This document shows positions 39,983 to 55,374 of a stretch of 64,000 bases of DNA, in pieces. This DNA comes from Roseospira goensis. GTDB lineage: Bacteria > Pseudomonadota > Alphaproteobacteria > Rhodospirillales > Rhodospirillaceae. The translations under genes were made by a program, and so were the position numbers. The stretch covers positions 62,001-126,000 of the forward strand of contig NZ_JACIGI010000009.1 in the NCBI RefSeq assembly GCF_014197795.1, read 5' to 3'. Each line of letters begins with the position of its first letter. The first letter of the stretch is position 1. Under the pieces are notes generated by a model that was not told the origin of the DNA, searched no databases, and saw only the letters and a list, made by a program, of their open reading frames with translations.

Positions 39983-40684
39983 ATGCACGACCACGAGTTC
40001 GGGACGGCCCTCGCGAGACGGCACCTGCTGCGCGGCGGCCTCGGCCTGCTGGTTGCGGGCACCTGGGCCGGCGCGGCGGTTGCCGTGGCGCCACCGCCGG
40101 GCCGCAAGCCCGCGCCGCCGGCCGGGATCGGCCCGCGGGCACCGGCGGCGCCCGTCCGGCCGGTCCGCCCCCCCGGCCCCGACGACCCGATCAAGGTGTT
40201 CGCGCCCGACACCTGGGGCTACCGCCTGGAGCTGCCGGCCGACTGGACCGTGGACACCCCGGCCCCCTACACCGTCGTCCTGTCCGGGCCGCAGGGCAGC
40301 GATGCGTATTTCGCACCCGTCAGCGTACAGAACCGGCGCGCCCCGCGGCCGGACAACCCGGCGGCCTCGGCCGCCGCGGTCCTGGCCGCACACCGGGAGG
40401 CCCTGCGGGCGCGCTATCCGCGCCTCAGGGTGATCCGCGAGACCCTGTTCCGGCCGCCCCCGGGTGCGGCCGACGGCGGCCGGGCGGATCTGCCGCCCGG
40501 GCGCCAGCTGGTGGTGGACTGGCCGGGCGAGGGCGGCCCGGTGCGGCGCTGGGCGGTGGCGCGACCCCGGCCCCGGGCGGCGGTCGTGCACCTGTGGACC
40601 TACACCGCCGAACGCCGCCTGTTCGACGCCTACCTGCCCATCGCCCGCGCCATCCTGGACGGCTGGCGGCTGCTGGAGCCGTGA
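39983..40684 (+). CDS. Tat-exported protein of unknown function
   Basis: 233 aa. The leader 'ARRHLLRGGLGLLVAGTWAG' has a twin-arginine motif and a weakly hydrophobic core, so the protein is probably sent folded to the periplasm. A Pro-rich linker (~35-70) is followed by a compact domain: 'KVFAPDTWGYRLELPADWTVD' region, 'VVLSGPQGSDAYFAPVSVQN', 'HREALRARYPRLRVIRET' and 'VVHLWTYTAERRLFDAYLPIARAILDGW'. The pattern 'YRLELPADWTV...AILDGW' recalls PsbP/DcrB-like domains. It stands 217 bp before the binding-protein gene on the same strand; no link is proven. Confidence 0.72.
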   Translation: MHDHEFGTALARRHLLRGGLGLLVAGTWAGAAVAVAPPPGRKPAPPAGIGPRAPAAPVRPVRPPGPDDPIKVFAPDTWGYRLELPADWTVDTPAPYTVVLSGPQGSDAYFAPVSVQNRRAPRPDNPAASAAAVLAAHREALRARYPRLRVIRETLFRPPPGAADGGRADLPPGRQLVVDWPGEGGPVRRWAVARPRPRAAVVHLWTYTAERRLFDAYLPIARAILDGWRLLEP

Positions 40685-40901
40685 CGGCCGTCGGGGGGGG
40701 ATGACACGGCCGCCGCGTCACCCTGGCTGTCACTCTGAGACGCCAACCGACGCTCCGGGCGCCATGATCGCCCCCGAAGGGCTGGCGAACCGCAGGCGGG
40801 GCGTCGGCCCAGGCCCCTTTTCACGCTGGCATTCCGCTTGCTTGCGCGCATGGGGTGCGGCGGCGTCCGCCGCGCTCGCCCCCTCTTGCCGGGTCTCCTC
40901 C

Positions 40902-41738
40902 ATGCGTCTGCCGTCCGCCGTCTCCGCCCTGGCCGCTGCGGCACGCCACCGGGTTGTCTGCATCGGCCTGCTGATGATGCTCGCCCTCCCCGGCTGCGAC
41001 GCCTCCGACACCCGCACCGCATCTGACGACCCGACGCCGCTGCTCATCTACTGCGGCGTCACCATGCTGCATCCGATCCGGGCCATCGCCGAGGTCTTCG
41101 AGGCCGAGACGGGCGTGCCCGTCGTCATCAGCCAGGGCGCCTCCGCGGATCTGTACCGCAGCCTGGAGACGGCGCGTCTCGGCGACATGTACTTTCCCGG
41201 GTCCCTGTCCTACCGCATCGACAACCTGCACGCCGGCCTGCTCGGCGAAGGGGCGCATGTCGGCTATAACGTCGCCGCCCTGCTGGTACGGGCCGGCAAC
41301 CCGAAACGGATCCCTGCGTCCTTGGCGGCGCTGACGGATCCGGCGCTGGCGGTGGTCGTCGCCAATCCCGACAGCGGCAGCATCGGCCGCGAGACCCGGC
41401 GCATCCTGCGGCTGGCGGGGCTCTACGACGCGGTGCTCCGGAACACGGTCCTGATGGCGACGGACTCGCGCAACCTCAATCAGGCGCTGCTGGACGGCAG
41501 CGCCGACGTCGTCCTGAACTGGCGCGCCACGGGGCGCTTCCCGGAGAACCAGCCCCACGTCGAGGTGCTGGACATCGACCCCGCCCTGGCCGCGCGCAAG
41601 AAACTGGTCATCAACCTCCTGACCTTCTCGCAACAGCCCGCGCTGGCGCGGCGGTTCATGAAGATGGCGACCTCGCCGCGCGGGCAGGCCATCTTCCGCG
41701 ACGCCGGGTTCATCGACGCCCGCGGCCGGACTGGGTGA
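40902..41738 (+). CDS. ModA-like substrate-binding lipoprotein, likely sensory
   Basis: 278 aa from ATG 40902. A signal ends 'LMMLALPGC', a probable lipobox. The mature protein starts the type II binding fold with 'PLLIYCGVTMLHPIRAIAEVF', then 'ISQGASADLYRSLETARLGD', 'VGYNVAALLVRAGNPKRIP' and 'SGSIGRETRRILRLAGLYD'. It ends 'ATSPRGQAIFRDAGF'. This matches molybdate/tungstate-type (SBP_bac_11) binders. No ABC permease or ATPase follows. Instead, 10 bp downstream comes a hybrid histidine kinase gene, so the protein probably presents a ligand to that sensor. The ligand may be an oxyanion by family analogy only. Confidence 0.85.
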   Translation: MRLPSAVSALAAAARHRVVCIGLLMMLALPGCDASDTRTASDDPTPLLIYCGVTMLHPIRAIAEVFEAETGVPVVISQGASADLYRSLETARLGDMYFPGSLSYRIDNLHAGLLGEGAHVGYNVAALLVRAGNPKRIPASLAALTDPALAVVVANPDSGSIGRETRRILRLAGLYDAVLRNTVLMATDSRNLNQALLDGSADVVLNWRATGRFPENQPHVEVLDIDPALAARKKLVINLLTFSQQPALARRFMKMATSPRGQAIFRDAGFIDARGRTG

Positions 41739-41748
41739 GGGGGGCACC

Positions 41749-45573
<3,825 letters not shown>

Positions 45574-45639
45574 CCCGAGCATGCCTGCCCACCGCCCGGC
45601 CACGATCCTGCCAGGCACGATCCCGCTAAGGATGCCCTG

Positions 45640-46794
45640 ATGACGACTGCCTCCGACTCCCGGCCCCTGGTTCTGGTCGTCGACGACGAGCCGATGAACA
45701 TCAAGGTCCTGGTCGATCTTCTGGAAAACGACTACCGCTTGGCGGTCGCGAAGACCGGCCACCAGGCCCTGCAACGCCTGGAAAGCGGTCCGGTCCCGGA
45801 CCTGATCCTGCTCGACGTCATGATGCCGGGCATGGACGGCCATGACCTGTGCCGGGTCATCAAGGGCACCCCGCGCTACGCCGACATTCCGGTGATCTTC
45901 GTCACCGCCCTGGCCGACGCCGGCGACGAGGCCCAGGGCTTCGCGCTGGGGGCGGTGGACTACCTGACCAAGCCGATCTCGCCGGCGGTGACCCAAGCCC
46001 GGGTGCGGACGCATCTCAAGTTGCGCCAGGCACGCCGCGTGCTGGAGGACTACAGCCATACCCTGGAGGCCGAGGTCCGCCAGCGCAGCGAGGAGCTGAT
46101 GGCCCGGACGCGCGAGGTGGTGCAGGCTCAGGACGTTACCATCCGCGCCCTGGCGTCGCTGGCCGAGACCCGCGACAACGAGACCGGCAACCACATCCGG
46201 CGCACCCAGCATTACGTCCGCATTCTCGCCGAGGCCCTGGTGGCGCATCCGCGCTTCGCCCCGCACCTGGACGGCGACACCATCGACCTGCTGTTCAAGT
46301 CGGCGCCGCTGCACGATGTCGGCAAGGTGGGCATCCCGGACGCGATCCTGTTGAAGCCGGGCCGGCTGACCGACGACGAGATGGCGATCATGAAGAGCCA
46401 CGCCGAGCTGGGACGACAGGCGTTGCTGGCGGCGGCCGAGGACGGCGACCCGCACCGGGTCGGCTTTCTGCGCTTCGGCTGCGACATTGCCGGCGGCCAT
46501 CACGAGAAATGGGACGGCTCGGGCTATCCACGCGGTCTGGCGGGTGAGGACATTCCCTTCGCCGCCCGCCTGATGGCGGTGGCGGACGTCTACGACGCGC
46601 TCATCTCCCGGCGCGTCTACAAGCCGGCGTTCCCGCACGACAAGGCCATGGCGATCATCCGCGAGGGCCACGGCACCCACTTCGATCCGGCGGTGGTCGA
46701 GGCCCTGCTGGCGCGGGAGGACGAGGTGCGGGCGATCGCCACCCGCTACGCCGACCCGGACACGGACACGAACCCGGACACGGACACGACCTGA
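45640..46794 (+). CDS. Response regulator with HD-GYP c-di-GMP phosphodiesterase domain
   Basis: 384 aa. Receiver domain (~8-125): 'LVLVVDDEPMNIKVLVDLL', phospho-Asp59 in 'LILLDVMMPGMDGHDL', and switch 'VIFVTALADAGDEAQGFALGAVDYLTKP' region. A short coiled linker (~130-165) leads to HD-GYP (~170-370): 'RDNETGNHIRRTQHYVR', metal-binding H225-D226 in 'LHDVGKVGIPD', G295-Y296-P297 in 'WDGSGYPRGLAG' and 'LMAVADVYDALIS'. All catalytic parts are intact, so it should degrade c-di-GMP when phosphorylated. It is the likely output of the kinase upstream. The C-terminus ends in a repetitive Asp/Thr tail from an 18-bp repeat. Confidence 0.95.
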   Translation: MTTASDSRPLVLVVDDEPMNIKVLVDLLENDYRLAVAKTGHQALQRLESGPVPDLILLDVMMPGMDGHDLCRVIKGTPRYADIPVIFVTALADAGDEAQGFALGAVDYLTKPISPAVTQARVRTHLKLRQARRVLEDYSHTLEAEVRQRSEELMARTREVVQAQDVTIRALASLAETRDNETGNHIRRTQHYVRILAEALVAHPRFAPHLDGDTIDLLFKSAPLHDVGKVGIPDAILLKPGRLTDDEMAIMKSHAELGRQALLAAAEDGDPHRVGFLRFGCDIAGGHHEKWDGSGYPRGLAGEDIPFAARLMAVADVYDALISRRVYKPAFPHDKAMAIIREGHGTHFDPAVVEALLAREDEVRAIATRYADPDTDTNPDTDTT

Positions 46795-46810
46795 CGGCGA
46801 CGGCGCCGGG

Positions 46811-47743
46811 TCAGGTCGCGGCGTGTGCCCGGGTCACGGCCGCCCGCACATCGTCCGGCAGCGGCCGGGCCGCGGCCTCGGCGAGGGCGGCGATGTGGGC
46901 CGGGTCCGTGGTGCCGACCACCGCCGACGCCACCCCGGGATGGTCCAGCACCCAGGCCAGCGCGAGTTGCGCCGGGGTCCAGCCGGGCGCCGTCAGCGCC
47001 GGCCGCAGCGCCCGCGCCCGCAGCAGCGGCGCCGGCCCATGGCGCAGCGCGCGGGCCAGGTACCACAAACCACTGGGCCGGGTCAGCCAGCGCGCCAGCG
47101 GCGGCGCGAAGGCCATGCGGGCCAGCGGTCCGGCCACCAGGACGCCCTGGCCGGCGGCCTGCGCGTCGGCCACCAGGGCGGCGCTGCGCGGCTCCATCAC
47201 CGACAGGAACGGCATCAGCACGTCGAACGGCGCCATCCCGATGGCCTGGCGGATCACCGGCGCGAAGCCGTTGATGCCGAACAGCGCCACCTTGCCGGTG
47301 GCCCGCAGGTCCTCCAGGGCGCGCCGCAGGTCGTCGGTCAGGTCGTCCGGCGCGGGGCCGTGAAGCTGGAGCAGCGGCAGCCGCTCCAGGCCCAGCGCCC
47401 GCAGGCTGGCCTCGGCCTGGGCGATGACCGACTCGGCGCGGAACTCCTTGACGAGCCGGCCATGGCGGTCGCGCACCGTGCCGGCCTTGGTCCCGATCAG
47501 CAGCGCCTCGGGATCGGCGCCCAGCTCGCGCAGCAGCCGGCCGAGACGGCGTTCGGCGTGGCCGTGGGCATAGGAGGCCCCGGTATCGAGCACCGTCACC
47601 CCGGCCTCCAGGGCCGCCGCGAGCACCGCCCGCGCGCGCGCCTCGGCGAACCGGGGCTTGGCCCAGTAGCTGGCGCAGCCCAGGCCCAGCACCGAGACCG
47701 ACCGGCCGGTGCGGCCCAGCGGTCGACGGGGCAGGCCGCTCAT
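46811..47743 (-). CDS. Aldo/keto reductase
   Basis: 310 aa from ATG 47743, overlapping the kdsB stop by 4 bp (ATGA). Marks are 'RRPLGRTGRSVSVLGLGC', 'LEAGVTVLDTGASYAHGHAE' (Asp/Tyr of the catalytic tetrad), 'LLIGTKAG' with the Lys, 'LPLLQLHGP' with the His, and 'LALAWVLDHPGVASAVVGTTDPAHI' region for NADPH binding. It is a cytoplasmic NADPH-dependent reductase of the COG0667 type. It is co-transcribed with kdsB, but a direct role in Kdo metabolism is not suggested by known pathways. Confidence 0.9.
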   Translation of the reverse strand: MSGLPRRPLGRTGRSVSVLGLGCASYWAKPRFAEARARAVLAAALEAGVTVLDTGASYAHGHAERRLGRLLRELGADPEALLIGTKAGTVRDRHGRLVKEFRAESVIAQAEASLRALGLERLPLLQLHGPAPDDLTDDLRRALEDLRATGKVALFGINGFAPVIRQAIGMAPFDVLMPFLSVMEPRSAALVADAQAAGQGVLVAGPLARMAFAPPLARWLTRPSGLWYLARALRHGPAPLLRARALRPALTAPGWTPAQLALAWVLDHPGVASAVVGTTDPAHIAALAEAAARPLPDDVRAAVTRAHAAT

Positions 47744-48513
47744 CGGTCGGCGGACGGTCGCGCCGCCAGCAGCGCCCGCGCCCGCTCCAGGTCCGCCGGC
47801 GTGTCCACGCCGAGCGGGACGGTCTCCACCAGCACGGCGTCGATGCGCATGTGGTTCTCCAGCGCGCGCAACTGCTCCAGGCGCTCGCGCTGCTCCAGAA
47901 CGCCCGGCGGCAGCGTCACGAACCGCGCCAGCGCGGCGCGCCGGAACGCATATAGGCCGATGTGGTGGTAGTGCGGCCCGTCGCCGGACGGGATCGCCTG
48001 GCGGCTGAAGTACAGGGCCGGGCCGACGCGCTGGCCGGGCGCCAGCGCCACCGCCGCCTTGACCACGCCGGGGTCGGCCAGTTCCGCCGGATCGGTGATG
48101 CGGGCGACGGGCGTCGCGATATCGACCGCCGGGTCGGCCAGCGGCGCCAGGACGTCGCGGATCAGCACCGGATCGAGCGTCGGCAGGTCGGCCTGTACGT
48201 TGATGACCAGATCGTGGTGGCCCTCCGGGTCCACCGCCTGGACCGCGGCCCACACCCGGTCCGAGCCCGAGGGCAGGTCGGGATCGGTCATGACCGCTTT
48301 GGCACCGGCGCGGGCGGCGGCGCGCGCCACCGCCTCCTCGCAGCAGGCCACGACCACCGGCCCCAGGTGGGCGGCCAGCGCGCGCTCGACCACGTGGGCG
48401 ATCATCGGCTTGCCGGCGATGTCGGCCATCGGCTTGCCGGGCAGGCGGGACGAGGCCATGCGCGCGGGCAGCACGATCAGCGGCGGTTGGGAGCGGAGCG
48501 GCAGGCGGGGCAT
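47740..48513 (-). CDS. kdsB: 3-deoxy-manno-octulosonate cytidylyltransferase
   Basis: 257 aa from ATG 48513 (MPRLPLRSQPPLIVLP), ~250 aa being usual; in-frame codons upstream are unconserved. It makes CMP-Kdo for the LPS inner core. The nucleotide loop is 'VLPARMASSRLPGKPMADI', followed by 'MIAHVVERALAA', 'VVVACCEEAVARAA', 'DLPSGSDRVWAAVQ' and 'DLVINVQADLPTLDP'. The substrate motif is 'HHIGLYAFRRAALARFVTLP', then 'LEQRERLEQLRALENHMRI'. Together with the LpxD-like and sugar-nucleotide genes it supports a Gram-negative LPS-making cell. The aldo/keto reductase gene overlaps its end. Confidence 0.96.
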   Translation of the reverse strand: MPRLPLRSQPPLIVLPARMASSRLPGKPMADIAGKPMIAHVVERALAAHLGPVVVACCEEAVARAAARAGAKAVMTDPDLPSGSDRVWAAVQAVDPEGHHDLVINVQADLPTLDPVLIRDVLAPLADPAVDIATPVARITDPAELADPGVVKAAVALAPGQRVGPALYFSRQAIPSGDGPHYHHIGLYAFRRAALARFVTLPPGVLEQRERLEQLRALENHMRIDAVLVETVPLGVDTPADLERARALLAARPSADR

Positions 48514-48686
48514 GGCGGGGGTCTCGGCTGAGGCGGACGCGGCCCTTGTGGCACAGGCGCGTCGCGGGGGGAAGGCGCGATGGGGTGTCGGGGCCGGGAG
48601 GACCGACGCCGAGGTCATGTCTTGACGGCTGATATCTATTTCGATATCAAACCGCAACGGGAACCAACAGGCGGGGTCACCAAGTT

Positions 48687-49043
48687 ATGCCGGTGTTCAG
48701 GCGTTTGGCTTGGGCGAGCGGGACCAAGCAAAAATTGAAGGAGATGCCAGATGCCGTTCGCGACACTATCGGCTACGCCCTTCACCTCGCACAAAGCGGC
48801 GGCAAGTCCCCCAGGGCGAAACCTCTCACGGGCTTCAAAGGGGCTGGCGTGCTGGAGGTCGTGGCCGACCACGATGGCGATACCTATCGGGCTGTCTATA
48901 CGGTCCGATATGCGGATGCCGTGTATGTTTTGCATGTGTTTCAGAAAAAATCCAAACGCAAAGCCGAAGTTCCCGCCAGCGACATGGACCTTATTGAAAA
49001 GCGTTTGAAGTTCATTGAGCAAGAAAGAAAACACAAGAGCTGA
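48687..49043 (+). CDS. RelE/HigB-like toxin (phage Gp49-like family)
   Basis: 118 aa. Family features are 'KQKLKEMPDAVRDTIGYALHLAQ', 'KPLTGFKGAGVLEVVADHDG' region, 'YRAVYTVRYADAVYVLHVFQKKSK' region and a Lys-rich end. This fits the RelE/ParE fold mRNase of HigB type (Gp49-like, DUF891). It precedes a helix-turn-helix gene by 41 bp, the toxin-first order typical of higBA. Its composition is lower in GC than its neighbours, suggesting transfer. Confidence 0.88.
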   Translation: MPVFRRLAWASGTKQKLKEMPDAVRDTIGYALHLAQSGGKSPRAKPLTGFKGAGVLEVVADHDGDTYRAVYTVRYADAVYVLHVFQKKSKRKAEVPASDMDLIEKRLKFIEQERKHKS

Positions 49044-49084
49044 CTCGATTTATTATGTAATTTTTCGGTTGATGGATGGGTGAT

Positions 49085-49423
49085 ATGACACATGATATGA
49101 CGGAGTTCGAGGCAGGTAGTGGCAACGTCTACGCCGACCTGGGCGATCCCGACGCGGACACCATGCTGCGCAAGGCCCATATCGCCATGGCCATCGAGGA
49201 TCGCATCCAGGCGCGCGGCTTGACCCAGCGCGCCGCGGCGGCGCTCACCGGCATCCCGCAACCGCGTCTGTCGGCCCTGCGCAACGGCCGCTTCCGGGGC
49301 ATCAGCGAAACCCGCATGCTGGATGCCTTGCGCGCTCTGGGCAGCGACGTCGAGGTGATCGTTCATCCCCCGCGCAACGAGGAGGGACCCGGTCGCATGA
49401 CGGTGACCTTCGCGGCCGAGTAG
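49085..49423 (+). CDS. HigA-like XRE antitoxin
   Basis: 112 aa from ATG 49085 (MTHDMTEFEAGSGNVYADLG); ATG 49076 is an equally open alternative. The opening is characteristic of antitoxins paired with Gp49-like toxins. The helix-turn-helix lies at ~40-75: 'RIQARGLTQRAAAALTGIPQPRLSALRNGRF' region. The 3' part ('DALRALGSDVEVIVHPP') is the usual dimerisation strand. It likely binds the toxin and represses the operon. 41 bp separate it from the toxin gene. Confidence 0.88.
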   Translation: MTHDMTEFEAGSGNVYADLGDPDADTMLRKAHIAMAIEDRIQARGLTQRAAAALTGIPQPRLSALRNGRFRGISETRMLDALRALGSDVEVIVHPPRNEEGPGRMTVTFAAE

Positions 49424-49522
49424 GACCACCAAATTGCCGCTCCCGCCTTGATCGCGCCGCATGGTGCCCGCACTATCTGTGCCATCGTTGACGTTCTGGC
49501 CCCCACCAGCGGGAGTGTCCCC

Positions 49523-51373
49523 ATGCGCCGTTCCGGCCCGTTCCTGTCGCCGCGGTCCGTCCTGGCCGGCCTGATGCTGGTGCTGGCGGGCACGCTGACG
49601 GCCCCCGCCGCCGCCGAGCCCAGCCATGCCATCGCCATGCACGGCACACCCAAGTACGGCCCGGACTTCCCCCATTTCGATTATGTCAATCCGGACGCGC
49701 CCAAGGGCGGCACGTTCCGGCTCGCGGCCCTGGGCGGATTCGACACCCTGAACCCGTTCACCATCAAGGGCGAGAGCGCCGCCGGCCTGGGCCGGCTGTT
49801 CGACACCCTGATGGTGCCGTCGGCCGACGAGCCGTTCACCAAGTACGGGCTGGTGGCGGAAAGCATCGAGACCCCCGAGGATCGCTCCTGGGTCACCTTC
49901 CGCCTCAATCCGGCGGCCCGGTTCCACGACGGCACGCCGATCACCGCCGAGGACGTGCTGTTCAGCTTCGAGACGCTGCGCACCGACGGCGCCCCCCTCT
50001 ACCGCTTCTACTACGCCGACGTGGCGCAGGCCGAGGCCCTGGATGACCGCACGGTGACGTTTACGTTCTCGACCAGCACCAACCGGGAGCTGCCGTTGAT
50101 CCTGGGTCAGCTTCCGGTGCTGCCCAAGCACGACTGGGAGGGGCGCGACTTCGCCGCCACCACACTGGAGCCGCCGCTCGGCAGCGGCCCCTATCGGATC
50201 GCCGACTTCGAACCCGGCCGCACCATCCGCTACGAGCGGGTCGAGGACTACTGGGCCCGCGATCTGCCGGTCTCGGTCGGCCAGCACAACTTCGGCGTCA
50301 TCGAGTACGACTACTACCGCGACGCCACCGTGGCCGTCGAGGCGCTGAAGGCCGGGGAGTACGACTTCCGGGCCGAGAACATCGCCAAGGTGTGGGCCAC
50401 CGCCTATGACGGCGATGCCCTGGAGGCCGGCCACCTGGTCAAGCTGGAGGCGCCGCACGACCGGGTCGCCGGCATGCAGGGCTTCGTCATGAACATGCGC
50501 CGGCCGGTCTTCGCCGATCCGCGCGTGCGCGAGGCGCTGGCCTACGCCTTCGACTTCCAGTGGGCCAACCGGAACCTGTTCTTCGGCCAGTACACCCGCA
50601 CCCGCAGCTACTTCGACAACAGTCCCCTGGCCGCCACCGGCGTGCCCGAGGGCGCCGAACTGGCGCTGCTGGAGCCGTACCGGGACCAGCTTCCGCCGCG
50701 TCTGTTCACGGAGGAATACACCCCGCCCGCCGTGCCGGCGCCGGGCGAGATTCGCGCCAACCTGCGCACCGCGCTGGGCCTGCTGCGCGAGGCCGGCTGG
50801 TCGATCCAGGACGGCGTGATGACCCATCCGGACAAGGGGCCGCTGTCGTTCGAGATCCTGTTGTATGGCGTCACCTTCGAACGCGTCGCGCTGCCGTTCG
50901 TGCAGAACCTGGAACGCCTGGGGGTCAAGGCCCGGGTGCGGACCGTGGACACGGCCCAGTTCCTCAACCGCATCAACGCTTTCGACTACGACATGGCGAT
51001 CACGAGCTGGGGCCAGTCCGACAGCCCCGGCAACGAACAGCGCGAGTTCTGGAGCAGCGCCACCGCCGACGTGGAGGGCAGCCGCAACCTGGCCGGCATC
51101 GCCGACCCGGTGGTCGACGCCCTCATCGAGCGGGTCATCCAGGCCCACAGCCGCGCCGAGTTGGAGACCGCCGTCCATGCCCTCGACCGCGTGCTGCAAT
51201 GGTCGTTCCTGGTCGTCCCGCACTGGCACATCGAGTACGACCGCCTGGTGTTCTGGGACAAGTTCGGCCGCCCCGCCGTGACCCCGTCGCAGGGCACGCA
51301 GGTGACGGCGTGGTGGGTCGATCCGGCCAAGGCCGAGGCGCTGGCGGCCGCCGGCGTGCTGGCGGCACGGTAA
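49523..51373 (+). CDS. yejA: Peptide ABC transporter substrate-binding protein YejA
   Basis: 616 aa from ATG 49523 ([16 protein letters not shown]). The signal peptide ends about '[10 protein letters not shown]'. SBP_bac_5 features are '[20 protein letters not shown]', '[21 protein letters not shown]', '[18 protein letters not shown]', '[14 protein letters not shown]' and '[24 protein letters not shown]' region. The end '[16 protein letters not shown]' is typical of YejA. The Yej system imports oligopeptides, including the antibiotic microcin C in enterobacteria. It is the first gene of an intact yejABEF operon, with yejB 16 bp downstream. A weak TTGATC/CACTAT promoter may lie at 49448-49476. 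Confidence 0.96.
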   Translation: MRRSGPFLSPRSVLAGLMLVLAGTLTAPAAAEPSHAIAMHGTPKYGPDFPHFDYVNPDAPKGGTFRLAALGGFDTLNPFTIKGESAAGLGRLFDTLMVPSADEPFTKYGLVAESIETPEDRSWVTFRLNPAARFHDGTPITAEDVLFSFETLRTDGAPLYRFYYADVAQAEALDDRTVTFTFSTSTNRELPLILGQLPVLPKHDWEGRDFAATTLEPPLGSGPYRIADFEPGRTIRYERVEDYWARDLPVSVGQHNFGVIEYDYYRDATVAVEALKAGEYDFRAENIAKVWATAYDGDALEAGHLVKLEAPHDRVAGMQGFVMNMRRPVFADPRVREALAYAFDFQWANRNLFFGQYTRTRSYFDNSPLAATGVPEGAELALLEPYRDQLPPRLFTEEYTPPAVPAPGEIRANLRTALGLLREAGWSIQDGVMTHPDKGPLSFEILLYGVTFERVALPFVQNLERLGVKARVRTVDTAQFLNRINAFDYDMAITSWGQSDSPGNEQREFWSSATADVEGSRNLAGIADPVVDALIERVIQAHSRAELETAVHALDRVLQWSFLVVPHWHIEYDRLVFWDKFGRPAVTPSQGTQVTAWWVDPAKAEALAAAGVLAAR

Positions 51374-51389
51374 GCGGGGCCGCCCATCC

Positions 51390-52493
51390 ATGGCCGCCTA
51401 CATCATCCGCCGTCTGCTGCTGATCCCGCTGACCCTGCTGGGCATCATCACGATCAACTTCTTCATCGTGCAGATCGCCCCCGGCGGGCCGGTGGAGCAG
51501 TTGCTGGCCGAGATCCAGGGCACCGCCGTGGACGCCACCGCCCGCTTTTCCGGCATCGACGCCAGCGAGGTCGGCGGCGGTGGCGGCGAGGGGGGTGGCG
51601 GCGGCGACAGCACCTATCAGGGCGCACGCGGCCTGGATCCGGCCTTCATCGCCGAGATCGAGCAACAGTTCGGGTTCGACAAGCCGATCCACGAACGCTA
51701 CCTGAAGATGCTGGTGGACTATGCCACTTTCGACCTCGGCGAGAGCTACTTCCGCGACCAGGGCGTTCTGGAGCTGATCGGAGACAAGATGCCGGTTTCG
51801 GTCTCGCTCGGCGTCTGGTCGACGCTCATCATCTATCTGGTCTCGATCCCGCTCGGCATCGCCAAGGCCGTGCGCGACGGCAGCCGCTTCGACATGGTCA
51901 CGAGCTGGGCGGTGATCATCGGCTATGCGGTGCCCGGGTTCCTGTTCGCCATCCTGCTGATCGTGCTGTTCGCCGGCGGGCGCTATTTCGACCTGTTCCC
52001 GCTGCGCGGGTTGGTCTCGGACAATTGGTCCGAGCTGCCCTGGTGGCGCCAGGTCCTGGACTACGCCTGGCATCTGACGCTACCGGTGACCGCGATGGTG
52101 ATCGGGGGCTTCGCCAGCCTGACCATGCTGACCAAGAACTCGTTCCTGGAGGAGATCAACAAGCAGTACGTGGTGACCGCGCGCGCCAAGGGCCTGACCG
52201 AACGGCGCATCCTTTACGGCCACGTGTTCCGCAACGCCATGCTGCTGGTGGTGGCCGGGTTCCCGGCCGCGCTGGTGGGGATGCTGTTCACCGGCGCCCT
52301 GCTGATCGAGGTGATCTTCAGCCTGGACGGCCTCGGTCTGCTGGGTTTCGAGGCGGTCATCAACCGCGACTATCCGGTGATGTTCGGCACGCTCTATGTA
52401 TTTGCGCTTCTGGGGCTGGTGCTCAACCTGATCTCCGACGTCACCTACCACATCATTGATCCGCGCATCGACTTCGAGAGCCGGGAGGTGTGA
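51390..52493 (+). CDS. yejB: Peptide ABC transporter permease YejB
   Basis: 367 aa, about six membrane helices. '[20 protein letters not shown]' opens the OppB/DppB fold. The permease EAA loop that touches the ATPase is '[23 protein letters not shown]'-like at ~257-277 ('[16 protein letters not shown]'). The C-terminus '[15 protein letters not shown]' is YejB-specific. An insertion at ~55-75 in the first periplasmic loop is a run of Gly/Glu ('[15 protein letters not shown]'), encoded by G-rich sequence. yejE starts 6 bp after its stop. Confidence 0.96.
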   Translation: MAAYIIRRLLLIPLTLLGIITINFFIVQIAPGGPVEQLLAEIQGTAVDATARFSGIDASEVGGGGGEGGGGGDSTYQGARGLDPAFIAEIEQQFGFDKPIHERYLKMLVDYATFDLGESYFRDQGVLELIGDKMPVSVSLGVWSTLIIYLVSIPLGIAKAVRDGSRFDMVTSWAVIIGYAVPGFLFAILLIVLFAGGRYFDLFPLRGLVSDNWSELPWWRQVLDYAWHLTLPVTAMVIGGFASLTMLTKNSFLEEINKQYVVTARAKGLTERRILYGHVFRNAMLLVVAGFPAALVGMLFTGALLIEVIFSLDGLGLLGFEAVINRDYPVMFGTLYVFALLGLVLNLISDVTYHIIDPRIDFESREV

Positions 52494-52499
52494 CCGCGC

Positions 52500-53590
52500 A
52501 TGAGTGACAGCGGAACCCTCGCCGCCGCCGACACCGGCGCCCGCCCCGCCGCCGCCGCGCCCTCCGGCGGCCTGAGCCCGATCTGGCGCCGGCGGCTGGC
52601 CAATTTCCGCGCCAACCGGCGCGGCTTCTGGTCGTTGTGGATCTTCCTGGTGCTGTTCGTCCTCAGCCTGTTCGCCGAGTGGATCGCCAACGACCGGCCC
52701 GTGTTCGTGTGGTATGACGGCGCGCCGTACTTTCCGGTCGTGGCGGACTACCCGGAAACCACCTTCGGCGGCGACTTCCCGACGCCCGCCGCCTACCGCG
52801 ATCCCTTCGTGGCGGACCTGATCACCGACAAGGGCTTCATGGTCTGGCCGTTGGTCACGTTCTCCTACCAGACCGTCAACCAGGACCTGCCGGTGCCGGC
52901 CCCGGCGCCGCCCAGCGCCGAGAACTGGCTCGGCACCGACGACCAGGGCCGCGACGTGATGGCTCGCCTGATCTACGGCTTCCGGCTGTCGGTGCTGTTC
53001 GGGCTGGCGCTGACGGTGTTCTCGTCCCTGATCGGGGTCGCGGCCGGCGCCGTGCAGGGCTATTTCGGCGGCCTGTTGGACCTGTTCTTCCAGCGCTTCG
53101 TGGAGATCTGGTCCGGTTTGCCGCAGCTCTTCATCCTCATCATCGTCTCGTCGGTGCTGGTGCCCGGGTTCTGGACCCTGCTGGTGGTGCTGCTGCTGTT
53201 CTCCTGGACCGCCCTGGTGGGGGTGGTGCGGGCCGAGTTCCTGCGCGCGCGCAACTTCGACTACGTGCGCGCCGCCAAGGCGCTGGGCATGTCCGACGCC
53301 CAGGTGATGGTCAAGCACGTGCTGCCCAATGCCATGGTCGCCACCCTGACCTTCCTGCCATTCATCCTGGCCGGCTCGCTGGTGGCGCTGACCTCGCTGG
53401 ACTTCCTGGGTCTGGGGCTGCCGCCGGGCTCGCCGTCGCTGGGCGAACTGCTGCGCCAGGGCAAGGACAACCTTCAGGCTCCATGGCTGGGCATCACCAG
53501 CTTCATGGTCATCGCCGTCATGCTGACCCTGCTGGTGTTCGTCGGCGAGGCGGTGCGCGACGCCTTCGATCCGCGAAAAGGCGTGACGTG

Positions 53591-53591
<1 letters not shown>
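52500..53591 (+). CDS. yejE: Peptide ABC transporter permease YejE
   Basis: 363 aa. A Pro/Ala-rich N-tail is followed by 'RRLANFRANRRGFWSLWIFL' (OppC-type start) and a large periplasmic loop (~60-140) with YejE marks 'DYPETTFGGDFPTPAAYRD' and 'WPLVTFSYQTVNQDLP'. Core helices carry 'NWLGTDDQGRDVMARLIYGF'. The EAA loop is 'YVRAAKALGMSDAQVMVKHV', and 'SLDFLGLGLPPGSPSLGELL' precedes the last helix. Its stop shares a base with the yejF start (TGATG), so they are translationally coupled. Confidence 0.96.
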
Positions 53592-55309
<1,718 letters not shown>

Positions 55310-55336
55310 CCGGCTGCCTGCACAGCGCGACCGGAG

Positions 55337-55363
55337 GCCCGCGCGGCGTCGGGCCGCGCGGGC
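55337..55363. terminator. Bidirectional hairpin between yejF and nnrU
   Basis: gcccgcgcgg (55337-55346), loop cgtcggg, ccgcgcgggc (55354-55363): a perfect 10-bp GC stem in the 65-bp gap between two convergent genes. No T-tract is present. Confidence 0.55.
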
Positions 55364-55374
55364 GCCGGGCTGGG

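Noticed and set aside
38755-40212. N-terminal extension of the oxoprolinase to about 1700 aa
   Set aside because: The open frame runs antisense through or beside the aminotransferase and Tat-protein genes, with arginine/proline-rich low-complexity translation. The conserved start of the family is at 38754.
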